This document shows positions 1-8,347 of a stretch of 39,969 nt of DNA, piece after piece (position 1 is the stretch's first letter; every line of letters begins with the position of its first letter). The stretch comes from Opitutaceae bacterium. Lineage in GTDB: Bacteria > Verrucomicrobiota > Verrucomicrobiia > Opitutales > Opitutaceae. Made by a program: the position numbers and the translations under genes. Location: assembly GCA_027488595.1 (NCBI GenBank), contig JAIYBI010000281.1, forward strand, positions 1-39,969. The letters run 5' to 3'. The notes under the pieces are model-generated. The model was not told the origin of the DNA, searched no databases, and saw only the letters and a list, made by a program, of their open reading frames with translations.

Positions 1-895
1 CGCCGCCGATGACGATGACGTCTTTGTCCTTGGCGGAGATGGCGGGCGCGGTGCCGTCGAGCACGGCCTTGGTGTTGGCGGTGAGGAACTCCATCGCGAA
101 GTGCACGCCGGCGTGGGCGCGGCCCTCGATGGGAAGGTCGCGCGGCAGGGTGGCGCCGGTGGCGATGACGATGGCGTCGTTGTCCTTGCGGAGCTGGGCG
201 GCGTCGTGGGTGACGCCGATGTTGGCGTTGTAGACGAACTTGATGCCCTCCTCCTCCATGAGGCGGATGCGGCGGAGGACGACCTCGTTCTTATCCAGCT
301 TCATGTTGGGGATGCCATACATCAGGAGGCCGCCCGGACGGTCGGCGCGCTCGTAAACGGTGACGGTGTGGCCGGCGGCGTTGAGCTGGGAGGCGGCGGA
401 GAGACCGGCGGGGCCGGAGCCGATCACGGCGACCTTCTTGCCGGTGCGGCTGCGCGGGGTGTTGGGGAGAACCCAACCCTCTTCCCAGCCCTTCTCGATG
501 ATCGAATACTCGATGTTCTTGATCGTGACGGGCGGGTTGTTGATGCCGAGCACGCAGGAACCTTCGCAGGGGGCGGGACACACGCGACCGGTGAACTCGG
601 GGAAGTTGTTGGTTTTGTGCAGACGCTCCAAGGCCTCCTGCCAGCGGCCGCGATAAACGAGGTCGTTGAACTCGGGGATGAGGTTGTGGATGGGGCAACC
701 CGCCGCCATGCCGCTGACCAATTTGCCGGTGTGGCAGAAGGGGACGCCGCAATCCATGCAGCGCGCGCCCTGGTTGCGGAGCTGCTTCTCCTCCATGTGG
801 AGGTGAAACTCCTTGTAGTCGCGCACGCGCTCAAGCGGCGGGCGGTCGGCGGGGATTTCGCGGAGGTATTCGAGGAAGCCGGTAGGTTTGCCCAT
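1..895 (-). CDS. gltD: Glutamate synthase small (beta) subunit, 5' part only
   Basis: NADPH-dependent glutamate synthase small subunit: it oxidises NADPH and passes electrons through FAD and Fe-S clusters to the large subunit, which makes two glutamates from glutamine and 2-oxoglutarate. The visible 298 codons start [13 protein letters not shown]. The N-terminal cysteine-rich Fe-S part contains [23 protein letters not shown] and [12 protein letters not shown]; then comes the FAD dinucleotide motif [12 protein letters not shown] and the start of the pyridine nucleotide domain. The C-terminal third lies beyond the window edge. It follows gltB on the same strand after 135 bases, so the two are probably cotranscribed. 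The ATG has no Shine-Dalgarno in front of it. Identification is secure; only the 3' end is unknown. Confidence 0.97.
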   Translation of the reverse strand, partial: MGKPTGFLEYLREIPADRPPLERVRDYKEFHLHMEEKQLRNQGARCMDCGVPFCHTGKLVSGMAAGCPIHNLIPEFNDLVYRGRWQEALERLHKTNNFPEFTGRVCPAPCEGSCVLGINNPPVTIKNIEYSIIEKGWEEGWVLPNTPRSRTGKKVAVIGSGPAGLSAASQLNAAGHTVTVYERADRPGGLLMYGIPNMKLDKNEVVLRRIRLMEEEGIKFVYNANIGVTHDAAQLRKDNDAIVIATGATLPRDLPIEGRAHAGVHFAMEFLTANTKAVLDGTAPAISAKDKDVIVIGG

Positions 896-911
896 GGGAG
901 GTAGAATTGAG

Positions 912-1010
912 GGCTGAGACTTGAGACCTGAAACCTGAAGAGTCGGAAGCAGGTGGCTCAGTTACAGCGAGGTTTTGGTAATTTCAGGTCTCAGGTTTCA
1001 GATTTCAGGT
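912..1010. repeat. Inverted arrays of a heptamer between gltB and gltD
   Basis: Bases 912-939 read as four consecutive heptamers (GGCTGAG, ACTTGAG, ACCTGAA, ACCTGAA). Bases 983-1010 read as four heptamers of the opposite sense (TTCAGGT, CTCAGGT, TTCAGAT, TTCAGGT). The two arms are 28 bases each, are largely complementary, and are separated by 43 bases. The transcript could fold into a long hairpin between the gltB stop and the gltD start. The arrays are seen directly; any role in mRNA processing or in setting the gltB:gltD ratio is inference. Confidence 0.75.
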
Positions 1011-1030
1011 TTCGTGCCGCGTCGCGCGGC

Positions 1031-4000
1031 TCAGTTTCCGCCGACGCGGCTGGTGTCGCGGGCGTTTTCTTCGAAGGCGGCCATGATGGCTTCGTCGCCG
1101 GTGAGGCCCTGGGACTGCGCCTTGTCGATACAGGCCAACATGCGCTTGTAGTCCTTGGGCATGACCTTGACGAACTTCGGCAGGAGGGCGTCCCAGTTGG
1201 CGAGCACCTCGGCGGCGCGGGCGCTGCCGGTGAGCTCGACCTGGCGCTGGATGAGGGCGCGGAGCGAGGCGGCATCGGCGGCGGTATCGACTTTCTCGAT
1301 ACCGACCATGGAGAGGTTGATGTTGCCCTTGAGCTGGGCGGCCTCGTCGAGCACGTAAGCCACGCCGCCGGACATGCCGGCGGCGAAGTTGCGGCCGGTG
1401 GGGCCGAGGACGACGACCTTGCCGCCGGTCATGTATTCGAGGCCGTGGTCGCCCACGCCTTCGACGACAGCGGTGACGCCGGAGTTGCGGACACCGAAAC
1501 GCTCGCCGGCGCGGCCGCCGACGAAGAGCTCGCCGCCAGTGGCGCCGTAGAGGGCGACGTTGCCGATGATGATGTTCTCGGAGGGCTTGAAGCCGGAGTT
1601 GGCGGGGGCGCGGACGATGATCTTGCCGCCGCTGAGGCCCTTGCCGACGTAGTCGTTGGCATCGCCGGTAAGGCGGAAGGTCATGCCCTTCGGCATGAAG
1701 GCGCCGAAGGACTGGCCGGCGGAACCGGTGAAGCGGATATCAATGGTATCCTCGGGCAGGCCGGCGGCGCCGTGTTTGCGGGTGACCTCGCTGCCGGTGA
1801 TGGTGCCGACGACGCGGTGAATGTTCTTAACCGGCAGGTCCGCGATGACCTTCTCGCCGCGCTCGATGGCGGGGGCGCAAAGGGCGAGCAGCGAGGTGAG
1901 GTCGAGGGACTTGTCGAGGCCGTGATCCTGGGTCTGCTGGCAGTAACGACCGACCTCGGGGCCGGCGTCGGGCGAGTAGAGCAGGCTGGAGAAGTCCATG
2001 CCCTTGGCCTTCCAGTGGGTGATGGCCTTGCGGGGCTCGAGGCGGTCGGTGCGGCCGACCATCTCCTCGATGGTGCGGAAGCCGAGCTGGGCCATGAGCT
2101 CGCGAACCTCTTGCGCGATAAAGGTCATGAAGTTCACGACGTGCTCGGGCTTGCCGGCAAAATGCTCGCGCAGGCGGGGATCCTGAGTAGCGACGCCGAC
2201 GGGGCATGTATTCAGATGGCAAACACGCATCATGATACAGCCGGAGGCGACGAGCGGGGCGGTGGCGAAGCCGAACTCCTCGGCGCCGAGCAGGGCGGCC
2301 ATGATAACGTCGCGGCCGGTTTTGAGCTGGCCGTCGGTCTCTACCGCGATGCGCGAGCGAAGATTGTTCAAGACGAGGGTCTGGTGGGTCTCGGCGAGGC
2401 CGAGCTCCCAAGGCAGACCGGCGTGCCAGATGGAGTTCTGCGGGGAGGCGCCGGTGCCGCCGTCGTGACCGGAGATCAGGACAACGTCGGCGTGGGCTTT
2501 GGCGACCCCGGCGGCGATGGTGCCGACGCCGACCTCGGCGACGAGCTTCACGCTGACGCGGGCGCGACGGTTGGCGTTCTTGAGGTCGTGGATGAGCTCA
2601 GCCAAGTCCTCGATGGAATAGATGTCGTGGTGCGGAGGCGGGGAGATGAGGCCGACGCCGGCGGTGGTGTGGCGGGTCTTGGCGATGGACGGGTAGACCT
2701 TGGTGCCGGGGAGCTGGCCGCCTTCTCCGGGCTTGGCGCCCTGGGCCATCTTGATCTGGATCTCGCGGGCGCTGACCAGGTAGTGGCTGGTGACGCCGAA
2801 GCGGCCGGAGGCGACCTGCTTGATGGCGGAGTTTTTGGAGTCGCCGAGCTCGTTGGTCCAAGTGAAGCGTGCGGGATCTTCGCCGCCCTCGCCGGTGTTG
2901 GATTTGCCGCCGATGCGGTTCATCGCGATGGCAAGCGTCTCGTGGGCTTCGGGGGAGATGGAGCCGTAGGACATGGCTCCACTCTTGAAGCGGGTGAGGA
3001 TCTTTTCGACGGACTCGACCTCCTCGATGGGAATGGCGTCGGAGGGCTTGAAGTCCAACATGCCGCGGAGCGTGCAGAGGTTTTTTGAGGTGTCGTTTAC
3101 GAGACCGGTGTAGGCCTTGAAGGTCTTGTAATCGCCGGTGCGGACGGACTTCTGGAGAGCGTGGATGGACTCGGGGTTGAAGAGGTGATATTCGCCGTCG
3201 TCGCGCCACTTGAACTGGCCGCCGGCGGGGAGGGCGTGGTCAATGGCGTTGCGCGCGCCGAAGGCATCGCGGTGGCGCATGAGCACCTCTTGGGCGATGA
3301 CATCAAGACCGATGCCGCCGACGCGCGAGGGGGTCCAGGTGAAGTAGTGATCGATGACATCCTGGCGGAGGCCGACGGCCTCGAAGACTTGGGCGCCGCG
3401 GTAGGATTGGATGGCGGAAATGCCCATCTTGGAGGCGACCTTGACGACGCCCTTGGCGGTGGCCTTGACGAGGTTTTTGCAGGCGGTCTTGTGGTCAACG
3501 CCGACGAGCACGCCCTCTTGGATGAGCTCGTTGATGGTCTCGAAGGCGAGGTAGGGATTGATGGCGCTGACGCCGTAGCCGATGAGCAGCGCCATGTGGT
3601 GGACCTGGCGGGCCTCGCCGGTCTCGAGGACGAGGCTGACCTGGGTGCGCAGCCCCTCGCGGATCAAGTAGTGGTGCAGGCCGGCGACGGCGAGCAGGGC
3701 GGGGATGGGAGCGTAGTCCTTGTTCACGCCGCGATCGGAGAGGATGAGGACGTTGACCTCGTTGTCCTTAATGGCGCGGGTGGCTTCCTCGTAGAGCTCT
3801 TCGAGGGCTTTCGCGAGACCCTGTTCGCCGCGCGAGACGCGGAAAAGAATGGGGAGCGTTTCAACCTTAAGGCCGGGGAGGGCCATGCGGCGGATTTTGG
3901 CGAATTCCTCGTTGGTGAGCACGGGGAGATCAATCTCGACGCGACGGCATGCGGTGGCGCCGGGCTGGAGGAGGTTGCCCTCGGAGCCGAGGCGGGTCTC

Positions 4001-5683
4001 GGAGGAAGTGATGATCTCCTCGCGAATGCAGTCTATGGGCGGGTTGGTGACCTGGGCGAAGAGCTGCTTGAAATAATCGTAGAGCAGGCGGGGCTTGTTG
4101 GAGAGAACGGCGAGGGGCGTGTCGTTGCCCATGGAGCCGATGCCCTCGACGCCGTCTTTGGCCATGGGGAGGAGGATGGCGCGTTCGTCTTCGTGGGTGT
4201 AGCCAAAGGCGAGCTGGCGCTGCTGAAGCGTGTCGCGGTCGGGTGCAGGAAGCTCGGGGGCGGCGGGCAAGTCGTCGAGGTGGACGAGGTGTTGGTCGAG
4301 CCAGTTGCGATAGGGGAACTCGGCGGCGAGCTGGCGCTTGATTTCCTCGTCGGGGACGATGCGGCCCTGAACGGTGTCCACGAGGAACATGTGGCCGGGT
4401 TGGAGACGGCCCTTTTGCACGACGTCGGCGGCGGGGATGTCGAGCACGCCGGCCTCGGAGGCGAGGATGACGAGGTCGTCTTTGGTAACGTAATAACGGG
4501 CGGGGCGGAGACCGTTGCGGTCGAGGACCGCGCCGATGACGTGGCCATCGGTGAAAGTCATGGCGGCGGGGCCGTCCCACGGCTCCATTAAGCAGGCGTG
4601 GTATTGGTAAAAAGCCTTACGGGTGTCGTCCATGGTCTCGTGGTGGGACCAAGGCTCGGGGATCATCATCATGACCGCGTGCGGCAAGGAGCGACCGGCG
4701 AGGTGGAGGAGCTCGAGGGTGTTGTCGAACATCGCCGAGTCGGAACCGTTGGGGTTGATGACCGGGAGGATTTTCGAGATGTCGTCGCCGAAGGCATCGG
4801 AAACGAAGAGCGACTGGCGGGCGTGCATCCAGTTGATGTTGCCGCGGAGGGTGTTGATCTCGCCGTTGTGCGCGACGTAGCGGTAGGGGTGGGCGCGATC
4901 CCAGCTCGGGAAAGTGTTGGTCGAGAAACGCGAGTGAACCAGCGCGATGGCGGTGGCCATGAGCGGGTTTTGCAGGTCGGGAAAATAGGTCGCGAGCTGG
5001 GTGGTGAGCAACATGCCCTTATACACCAGGGTGCGGGAGGAGAGGCTCGGGAGATACCACGTCTCGCCGCCGAGCAAACCCTCGGCGCGAAGCTCGGTGG
5101 TGGCGCGCTTGCGGATGACGTAGAGCTTGCGCTCAAAGGCGAGCTCGTCGGCAAGGTCGGCGGCGCGGCCGATGAATATCTGGCGGATGTAGGGCTCGCT
5201 GGCCTTGGCGGTCTCGCCGAGAGAAGCGTTGTCGGTGGGGACGGTGCGCCAGCCGATAAAAGTCTGGCCCTCGCTCTGGATGATGGCGGCGAACTTCTCC
5301 TCGAGCTTGCGACGGTGGGTGGCGTTTTTAGGAAGGAAAACGAGGCCGGTGCCGTAGTGTCCGGCGGCTGGAAGGGTGAGGCGGGCCTTTTTGGCGACGT
5401 CCACGCAAAAGGCGTGCGGCACCTGCATGAGGATGCCGGCGCCGTCGCCGGTGTTGGGCTCGCTGCCGGCGGCGCCGCGGTGGTCGAGATTTTCGAGGAC
5501 CTGGATGCCCTGGCGCACGATGGCGTGGGTGGCGCGGCCCTTCATGTCTGCGACGAAGCCGACGCCGCACGCGTCGTGCTCAAACCAAGGGTCGTAGAGA
5601 CCCTGCTTGGCGGGGCGGCCGGTGCGAAGAGCGGCGGGCGGGCGGGCGGAAGGGGCGGCGGGTTGGGACTTGGAGGTGTTCAC
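1031..5683 (-). CDS. gltB: Glutamate synthase large (alpha) subunit
   Basis: Large subunit of glutamate synthase, 1550 residues, the normal size for bacterial GltB. Starting at the GTG at 5683, a 38-residue leader precedes Cys39 in HDACGVGFV, the expected class II glutamine amidotransferase nucleophile exposed after propeptide removal. Central and FMN-binding synthase domains follow ([31 protein letters not shown]). The 3Fe-4S motif is [15 protein letters not shown], and the C-terminal beta-helix domain has repeated glycines ([18 protein letters not shown]). Translation could also be read from a TTG at 5758, but those extra codons run through a rho-independent terminator (5719-5751) and do not look like GltB, so the GTG is preferred. 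gltD lies downstream and a glutaredoxin gene upstream on the same strand. No clear Shine-Dalgarno is visible. Confidence 0.97.
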   Translation of the reverse strand: MNTSKSQPAAPSARPPAALRTGRPAKQGLYDPWFEHDACGVGFVADMKGRATHAIVRQGIQVLENLDHRGAAGSEPNTGDGAGILMQVPHAFCVDVAKKARLTLPAAGHYGTGLVFLPKNATHRRKLEEKFAAIIQSEGQTFIGWRTVPTDNASLGETAKASEPYIRQIFIGRAADLADELAFERKLYVIRKRATTELRAEGLLGGETWYLPSLSSRTLVYKGMLLTTQLATYFPDLQNPLMATAIALVHSRFSTNTFPSWDRAHPYRYVAHNGEINTLRGNINWMHARQSLFVSDAFGDDISKILPVINPNGSDSAMFDNTLELLHLAGRSLPHAVMMMIPEPWSHHETMDDTRKAFYQYHACLMEPWDGPAAMTFTDGHVIGAVLDRNGLRPARYYVTKDDLVILASEAGVLDIPAADVVQKGRLQPGHMFLVDTVQGRIVPDEEIKRQLAAEFPYRNWLDQHLVHLDDLPAAPELPAPDRDTLQQRQLAFGYTHEDERAILLPMAKDGVEGIGSMGNDTPLAVLSNKPRLLYDYFKQLFAQVTNPPIDCIREEIITSSETRLGSEGNLLQPGATACRRVEIDLPVLTNEEFAKIRRMALPGLKVETLPILFRVSRGEQGLAKALEELYEEATRAIKDNEVNVLILSDRGVNKDYAPIPALLAVAGLHHYLIREGLRTQVSLVLETGEARQVHHMALLIGYGVSAINPYLAFETINELIQEGVLVGVDHKTACKNLVKATAKGVVKVASKMGISAIQSYRGAQVFEAVGLRQDVIDHYFTWTPSRVGGIGLDVIAQEVLMRHRDAFGARNAIDHALPAGGQFKWRDDGEYHLFNPESIHALQKSVRTGDYKTFKAYTGLVNDTSKNLCTLRGMLDFKPSDAIPIEEVESVEKILTRFKSGAMSYGSISPEAHETLAIAMNRIGGKSNTGEGGEDPARFTWTNELGDSKNSAIKQVASGRFGVTSHYLVSAREIQIKMAQGAKPGEGGQLPGTKVYPSIAKTRHTTAGVGLISPPPHHDIYSIEDLAELIHDLKNANRRARVSVKLVAEVGVGTIAAGVAKAHADVVLISGHDGGTGASPQNSIWHAGLPWELGLAETHQTLVLNNLRSRIAVETDGQLKTGRDVIMAALLGAEEFGFATAPLVASGCIMMRVCHLNTCPVGVATQDPRLREHFAGKPEHVVNFMTFIAQEVRELMAQLGFRTIEEMVGRTDRLEPRKAITHWKAKGMDFSSLLYSPDAGPEVGRYCQQTQDHGLDKSLDLTSLLALCAPAIERGEKVIADLPVKNIHRVVGTITGSEVTRKHGAAGLPEDTIDIRFTGSAGQSFGAFMPKGMTFRLTGDANDYVGKGLSGGKIIVRAPANSGFKPSENIIIGNVALYGATGGELFVGGRAGERFGVRNSGVTAVVEGVGDHGLEYMTGGKVVVLGPTGRNFAAGMSGGVAYVLDEAAQLKGNINLSMVGIEKVDTAADAASLRALIQRQVELTGSARAAEVLANWDALLPKFVKVMPKDYKRMLACIDKAQSQGLTGDEAIMAAFEENARDTSRVGGN

Positions 5684-5718
5684 GGAAAAGTAGCTTAGGG
5701 GAAACGAGTTTTGGGGCC

Positions 5719-5751
5719 AAAAAAAGCGGCCCCGGAAATTCACGAGGCCGC
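5719..5751 (-). terminator. Rho-independent terminator between grx and gltB
   Basis: Read on the minus strand, GCGGCC (5751-5746) and GGCCGC (5731-5726) form a 6-bp all-GC stem around a 14-base loop, followed by seven T residues (5725-5719). It lies 34 bases after the glutaredoxin stop and about 36 bases before the gltB GTG. It could end the glutaredoxin transcript or act as a partial block controlling read-through into gltBD. Confidence 0.7.
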
Positions 5752-5785
5752 AGGACAAAAAACGAACTAGGCCCGGAGTTTTAAA

Positions 5786-6130
5786 TTAGAAGAAGCGCAC
5801 GGTCTTGGTGGCCATCTGCGCGTGCTCGGCGTCGGAGCAACCGGCGTTGGTGGGAACGTCCACCGCGACGGCAACAGGTTTTATGAGGTCGTTCGCCAAG
5901 AGGTAGTTTTCAACCTCTTCGCCGGAAATGTCGGCGAGCATGACGCCATCAATCTCGACGCAGGGCGACAGCGGCTGGCCGGACTTGGCGACCATCTCGG
6001 CGTAGTTGTCGCGATTGTTGATGATATCAATATCCTCGAAAGCGAGGCCGTGCTTGCGCATGATGGCGCGCACACCGTTCGACCAACCGCAGGAGGGTTT
6101 GAGATAGGCTTTGATTTGCATGGTGGACAT
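5786..6130 (-). CDS. Glutaredoxin-like protein with a CGWS active site
   Basis: Small cytoplasmic thioredoxin-fold protein of 114 residues (112 if the second ATG at 6121 is used). The N-terminal strand MQIKAYLKPSCGWS ends in a CxxS motif, so only one active-site cysteine is present, as in monothiol glutaredoxins. The QPLSPCVEIDG segment corresponds to the cis-proline region, with an additional cysteine next to it. The C-terminal tail after about residue 85 is an extension containing NAGCSD. Monothiol enzymes act in glutathionylation or Fe-S cluster transfer; a link to the Fe-S clusters of the adjacent glutamate synthase is tempting but only inferred. A terminator follows the gene, and the 176-bp gap upstream is shared with a divergent gene. 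Confidence 0.85.
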   Translation of the reverse strand: MSTMQIKAYLKPSCGWSNGVRAIMRKHGLAFEDIDIINNRDNYAEMVAKSGQPLSPCVEIDGVMLADISGEEVENYLLANDLIKPVAVAVDVPTNAGCSDAEHAQMATKTVRFF

Positions 6131-6306
6131 CAGATTCGGGACACGGACACGCGCAACCTATGAAAGGGGTTTGCGGGCATTCAAGGGTAACTTTTGTGGT
6201 AATTTGTAGTATTTTTGGCCTGGAGGTCTTGATTGACGCCAGAACCCGGCGCCCTCCGCAGGGAAAAATCACCCGGTCCCCCGCTCTCCGCCCGTCTCAA
6301 TTCACC

Positions 6307-6681
6307 ATGAAAACCATCCTCCTGCTCTTCGCGTCCAACGTCTTCATGACCTGCGCCTGGTATGGCCACCTGAAGTGGAAATTCCTCGAGGGCCGCTCGC
6401 TGCTTTTTGTGATCCTCATCTCCTGGGGAATCGCCCTGGCGGAATACAGCCTGATGATCCCCGCCAACCGCATCGGTTACGCCAGCGGTTTCAGCGGCTA
6501 CCAGCTGAAGGTCGTCCAAGAGGCGATCACCCTGCTCGTTTTCGTGGGCTTCGCCTGGCTGGTGTTAAAAGAGAAGCTCACCTGGAACTACGCGGTGAGT
6601 TTCGTGCTGATCTTTGCCGCCGTGTGGTTTGCCGTGGCCTTCAAGCCCGCCGCCGCCGTCGCCACCACCGCGGGGCATTGA
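6307..6681 (+). CDS. DUF486 / DMT-family small membrane protein
   Basis: A 124-residue inner-membrane protein with four hydrophobic segments: about residues 3-18, 32-50, 76-93 and 98-115. The pattern [16 protein letters not shown] near the start and [14 protein letters not shown] in the second segment are typical of DUF486, a small drug/metabolite-transporter-like family about 115-125 residues long. Substrate and function are unknown for the family. The ATG at 6307 is chosen because reading further upstream adds non-hydrophobic, unconserved sequence. It is divergent from the glutaredoxin gene and 155 bp ahead of recA on the same strand. Confidence 0.85.
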   Translation: MKTILLLFASNVFMTCAWYGHLKWKFLEGRSLLFVILISWGIALAEYSLMIPANRIGYASGFSGYQLKVVQEAITLLVFVGFAWLVLKEKLTWNYAVSFVLIFAAVWFAVAFKPAAAVATTAGH

Positions 6682-6836
6682 ACCGGCCGAACCCTTTTCG
6701 CCAAAAAATCCCGCCTTCATCGCCACCCTTGGCTTGCCAGCCTGCCGCCGCCGGATTCACGTCTCTCTTCCTTGCAGCCGGGCGGTCGCCCGGCTCCCAA
6801 ACCATAAAACAAAACACATCAGTCCTCCTACCCGTC

Positions 6837-7910
6837 ATGTCAAAAGCCGCTCCCGCCAAAGTCGCCTCGTCTGCCCCCGCCGTCGCCGCCCCCGACCGCA
6901 AGAACCTCGAACTCGCCGTCAGTTCCATCACCAAACAATTCGGCGAAGGCTCAATCATGCGCCTCGGCGACAACCATAAGATGGAAGTCGAGACCGTCTC
7001 CACCGGTTCCCTCGCCATTGACCTCTGCCTCGGCGGCGGCGGCCTTCCCCGCGGCCGTATCATCGAGATCTACGGGCCGGAGTCTTCCGGTAAAACCACC
7101 TTCTGTTTGAGCGTCATCGCCGAGGCCCAGAAACGCGGCGGCCTCGCCGCCTTCATCGACGTCGAGCACGCCCTCGACCCGAAATACGCCAAGGTCGTCG
7201 GCGTGAAACTCGACGATCTCCTCGTATCCCAACCCGACTCCGGCGAAGACGCGCTCAACATCACCGAGACCCTCATCCGCTCCAACGCGATTGACGTGAT
7301 CGTTATCGACTCCGTCGCCGCCCTTATCACCAAGGCCGAGCTCGACGGCCAGATGGGCGACATGACCATGGGCAGCCAGGCCCGCCTCATGTCCCAGGCT
7401 ATGCGCCGCCTCACCGCCGTCGTCAGCAAGACCAAGTGCATTTGCATTTTCACGAACCAGATTCGCGAGAAGATCGGCGTCATGTTCGGCAGCCCCGAGA
7501 CCACCTCCGGCGGCCGCGCCCTGAAGTTTTTCTCCACCATCCGCATTGATATCCGCCGCAAGGACCAGCTCAAGACTCCCGACGGCAAAATCATCGGCAA
7601 CCGCACCAAAATCAAGGTGGTCAAAAACAAGATCGCCCCGCCCTTCACCGAGTGCGAATTCGACATCATGTATGACGAAGGTATTTCCAAGACCGGCTCG
7701 CTCGTGGATCTCGGCATCGAGCACAAGATCCTCGAAAAGAAAGGCGCCTGGATCTCCTTCGAAGGTGCCCTCGTCGGCCAGGGTCGCGACGCCGCCAAGC
7801 AGGCCATCGCCGAGAAACCCGAGCTCGCCGCCAAGCTCACCGCCGCGATCAAAGAAAAGGTCACCGTCACCGGCGGCGCAGTCGTTACCGGCGGCGGCGA
7901 CGCCGAGTAA
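6837..7910 (+). CDS. recA: Recombinase A
   Basis: RecA, 357 residues, the normal length. It forms ATP-dependent filaments on single-stranded DNA, catalyses strand exchange and triggers LexA cleavage in the SOS response. After a 20-residue Ala/Pro-rich leader the core starts at [20 protein letters not shown]. Walker A is GPESSGKT (residues 80-87), the Walker B region is [12 protein letters not shown], and the L2/ATP-sensing region contains [17 protein letters not shown]. The C-terminal domain ends with a Gly/Val-rich tail rather than a strongly acidic one. No LexA-type operator was recognised upstream, and the start has no good Shine-Dalgarno. A strong terminator follows at 7944-7974. Confidence 0.99.
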   Translation: MSKAAPAKVASSAPAVAAPDRKNLELAVSSITKQFGEGSIMRLGDNHKMEVETVSTGSLAIDLCLGGGGLPRGRIIEIYGPESSGKTTFCLSVIAEAQKRGGLAAFIDVEHALDPKYAKVVGVKLDDLLVSQPDSGEDALNITETLIRSNAIDVIVIDSVAALITKAELDGQMGDMTMGSQARLMSQAMRRLTAVVSKTKCICIFTNQIREKIGVMFGSPETTSGGRALKFFSTIRIDIRRKDQLKTPDGKIIGNRTKIKVVKNKIAPPFTECEFDIMYDEGISKTGSLVDLGIEHKILEKKGAWISFEGALVGQGRDAAKQAIAEKPELAAKLTAAIKEKVTVTGGAVVTGGGDAE

Positions 7911-7943
7911 GCAGCAACCCGCGCGAGATCGAATCCTGTTCAA

Positions 7944-7974
7944 AACCGCGCCCCTCATCGGGTGCGGTTTTTTT
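7944..7974 (+). terminator. recA rho-independent terminator
   Basis: AACCGC (7944-7949) pairs with GCGGTT (7964-7969), with CCC/GGG extending the stem around a short loop, followed by a run of seven T residues ending at 7974. It starts 33 bases after the recA stop codon. Confidence 0.88.
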
Positions 7975-8051
7975 ATGCGCCGGGAGGGAGCGCACAAAGT
8001 CGCCGCCGCGCAGGGACGAGCGGTTTCATTTTGCACGCGGATATTTTGCCA

Positions 8052-8148
8052 CTCGTCATCCCGCCACGCCTGGCTTCTTTGCCTTCACGCTTCATGCCCG
8101 CCGCCCGCCCTCACCTTTTGGGATTAACCCGCACCGAACTCGTCGCAC
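8052..8148. repeat. Left copy of 97-bp direct repeat (rlmN 5' end fragment)
   Basis: These 97 bases match 11260-11356 with three mismatches (94/97 identical). The right copy contains the start of rlmN; this left copy contains the same ATG (8094) and the same first 18 codons apart from one base, then runs into unrelated sequence at 8149, so it is a truncated rlmN start. The recA-to-DUF4132 gap (7911-8347) otherwise holds only two terminators and no gene that I can support. Confidence 0.9.
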
Positions 8149-8240
8149 CCGCGAAGCCGGTCGCGCCCGCAAAGCCTGCCCCCCCGGATCGCTGTAAACT
8201 CCGCACGCAAATCGCGCCGCGCACTCCCGCGTTGCCTCAA

Positions 8241-8270
8241 GCCGCGTCCCTTTCCGGACGCGGCTTTTTT
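8241..8270 (+). terminator. Rho-independent terminator inside the recA-DUF4132 gap
   Basis: GCCGCGTCC (8241-8249) and GGACGCGGC (8256-8264) form a perfect 9-bp stem with a six-base loop and six T residues (8265-8270). It points rightward although no complete plus-strand gene ends here. It would stop transcripts coming from the truncated rlmN start or from recA read-through. It suggests that this stretch was once the 3' end of another gene or ORF. Confidence 0.85.
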
Positions 8271-8347
8271 GCGCCGGTAGACTGGGTTCCGGCTGAACCG
8301 AAAAAGCTGATACGTATTTTATCTTCGCTGGTGATAGTTGGGTTCGT

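Noticed and set aside
953-3088. Long plus-strand open frames antisense to gltB and gltD (also 101-904, 3161-4591 and 4598-5698)
   Set aside because: They are mirror frames of a highly biased GC-rich gene: low-complexity Gly/Ala/Asp/Val, no family motif, and the minus-strand GltB and GltD frames are complete and conserved.
5684-5758. TTG-initiated extension of GltB
   Set aside because: It would translate the grx-gltB terminator hairpin; the propeptide is already a reasonable length from the GTG at 5683.
7925-7942. T-loop-like GATCGAATCC after recA, as a tRNA
   Set aside because: No acceptor stem, D arm or anticodon arm can be formed around it; it lies just before the recA terminator.
6951-8036. 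Minus-strand open frame across recA
   Set aside because: Antisense shadow of recA with Gly/Ala-rich low-complexity translation; it also reads through the recA terminator.
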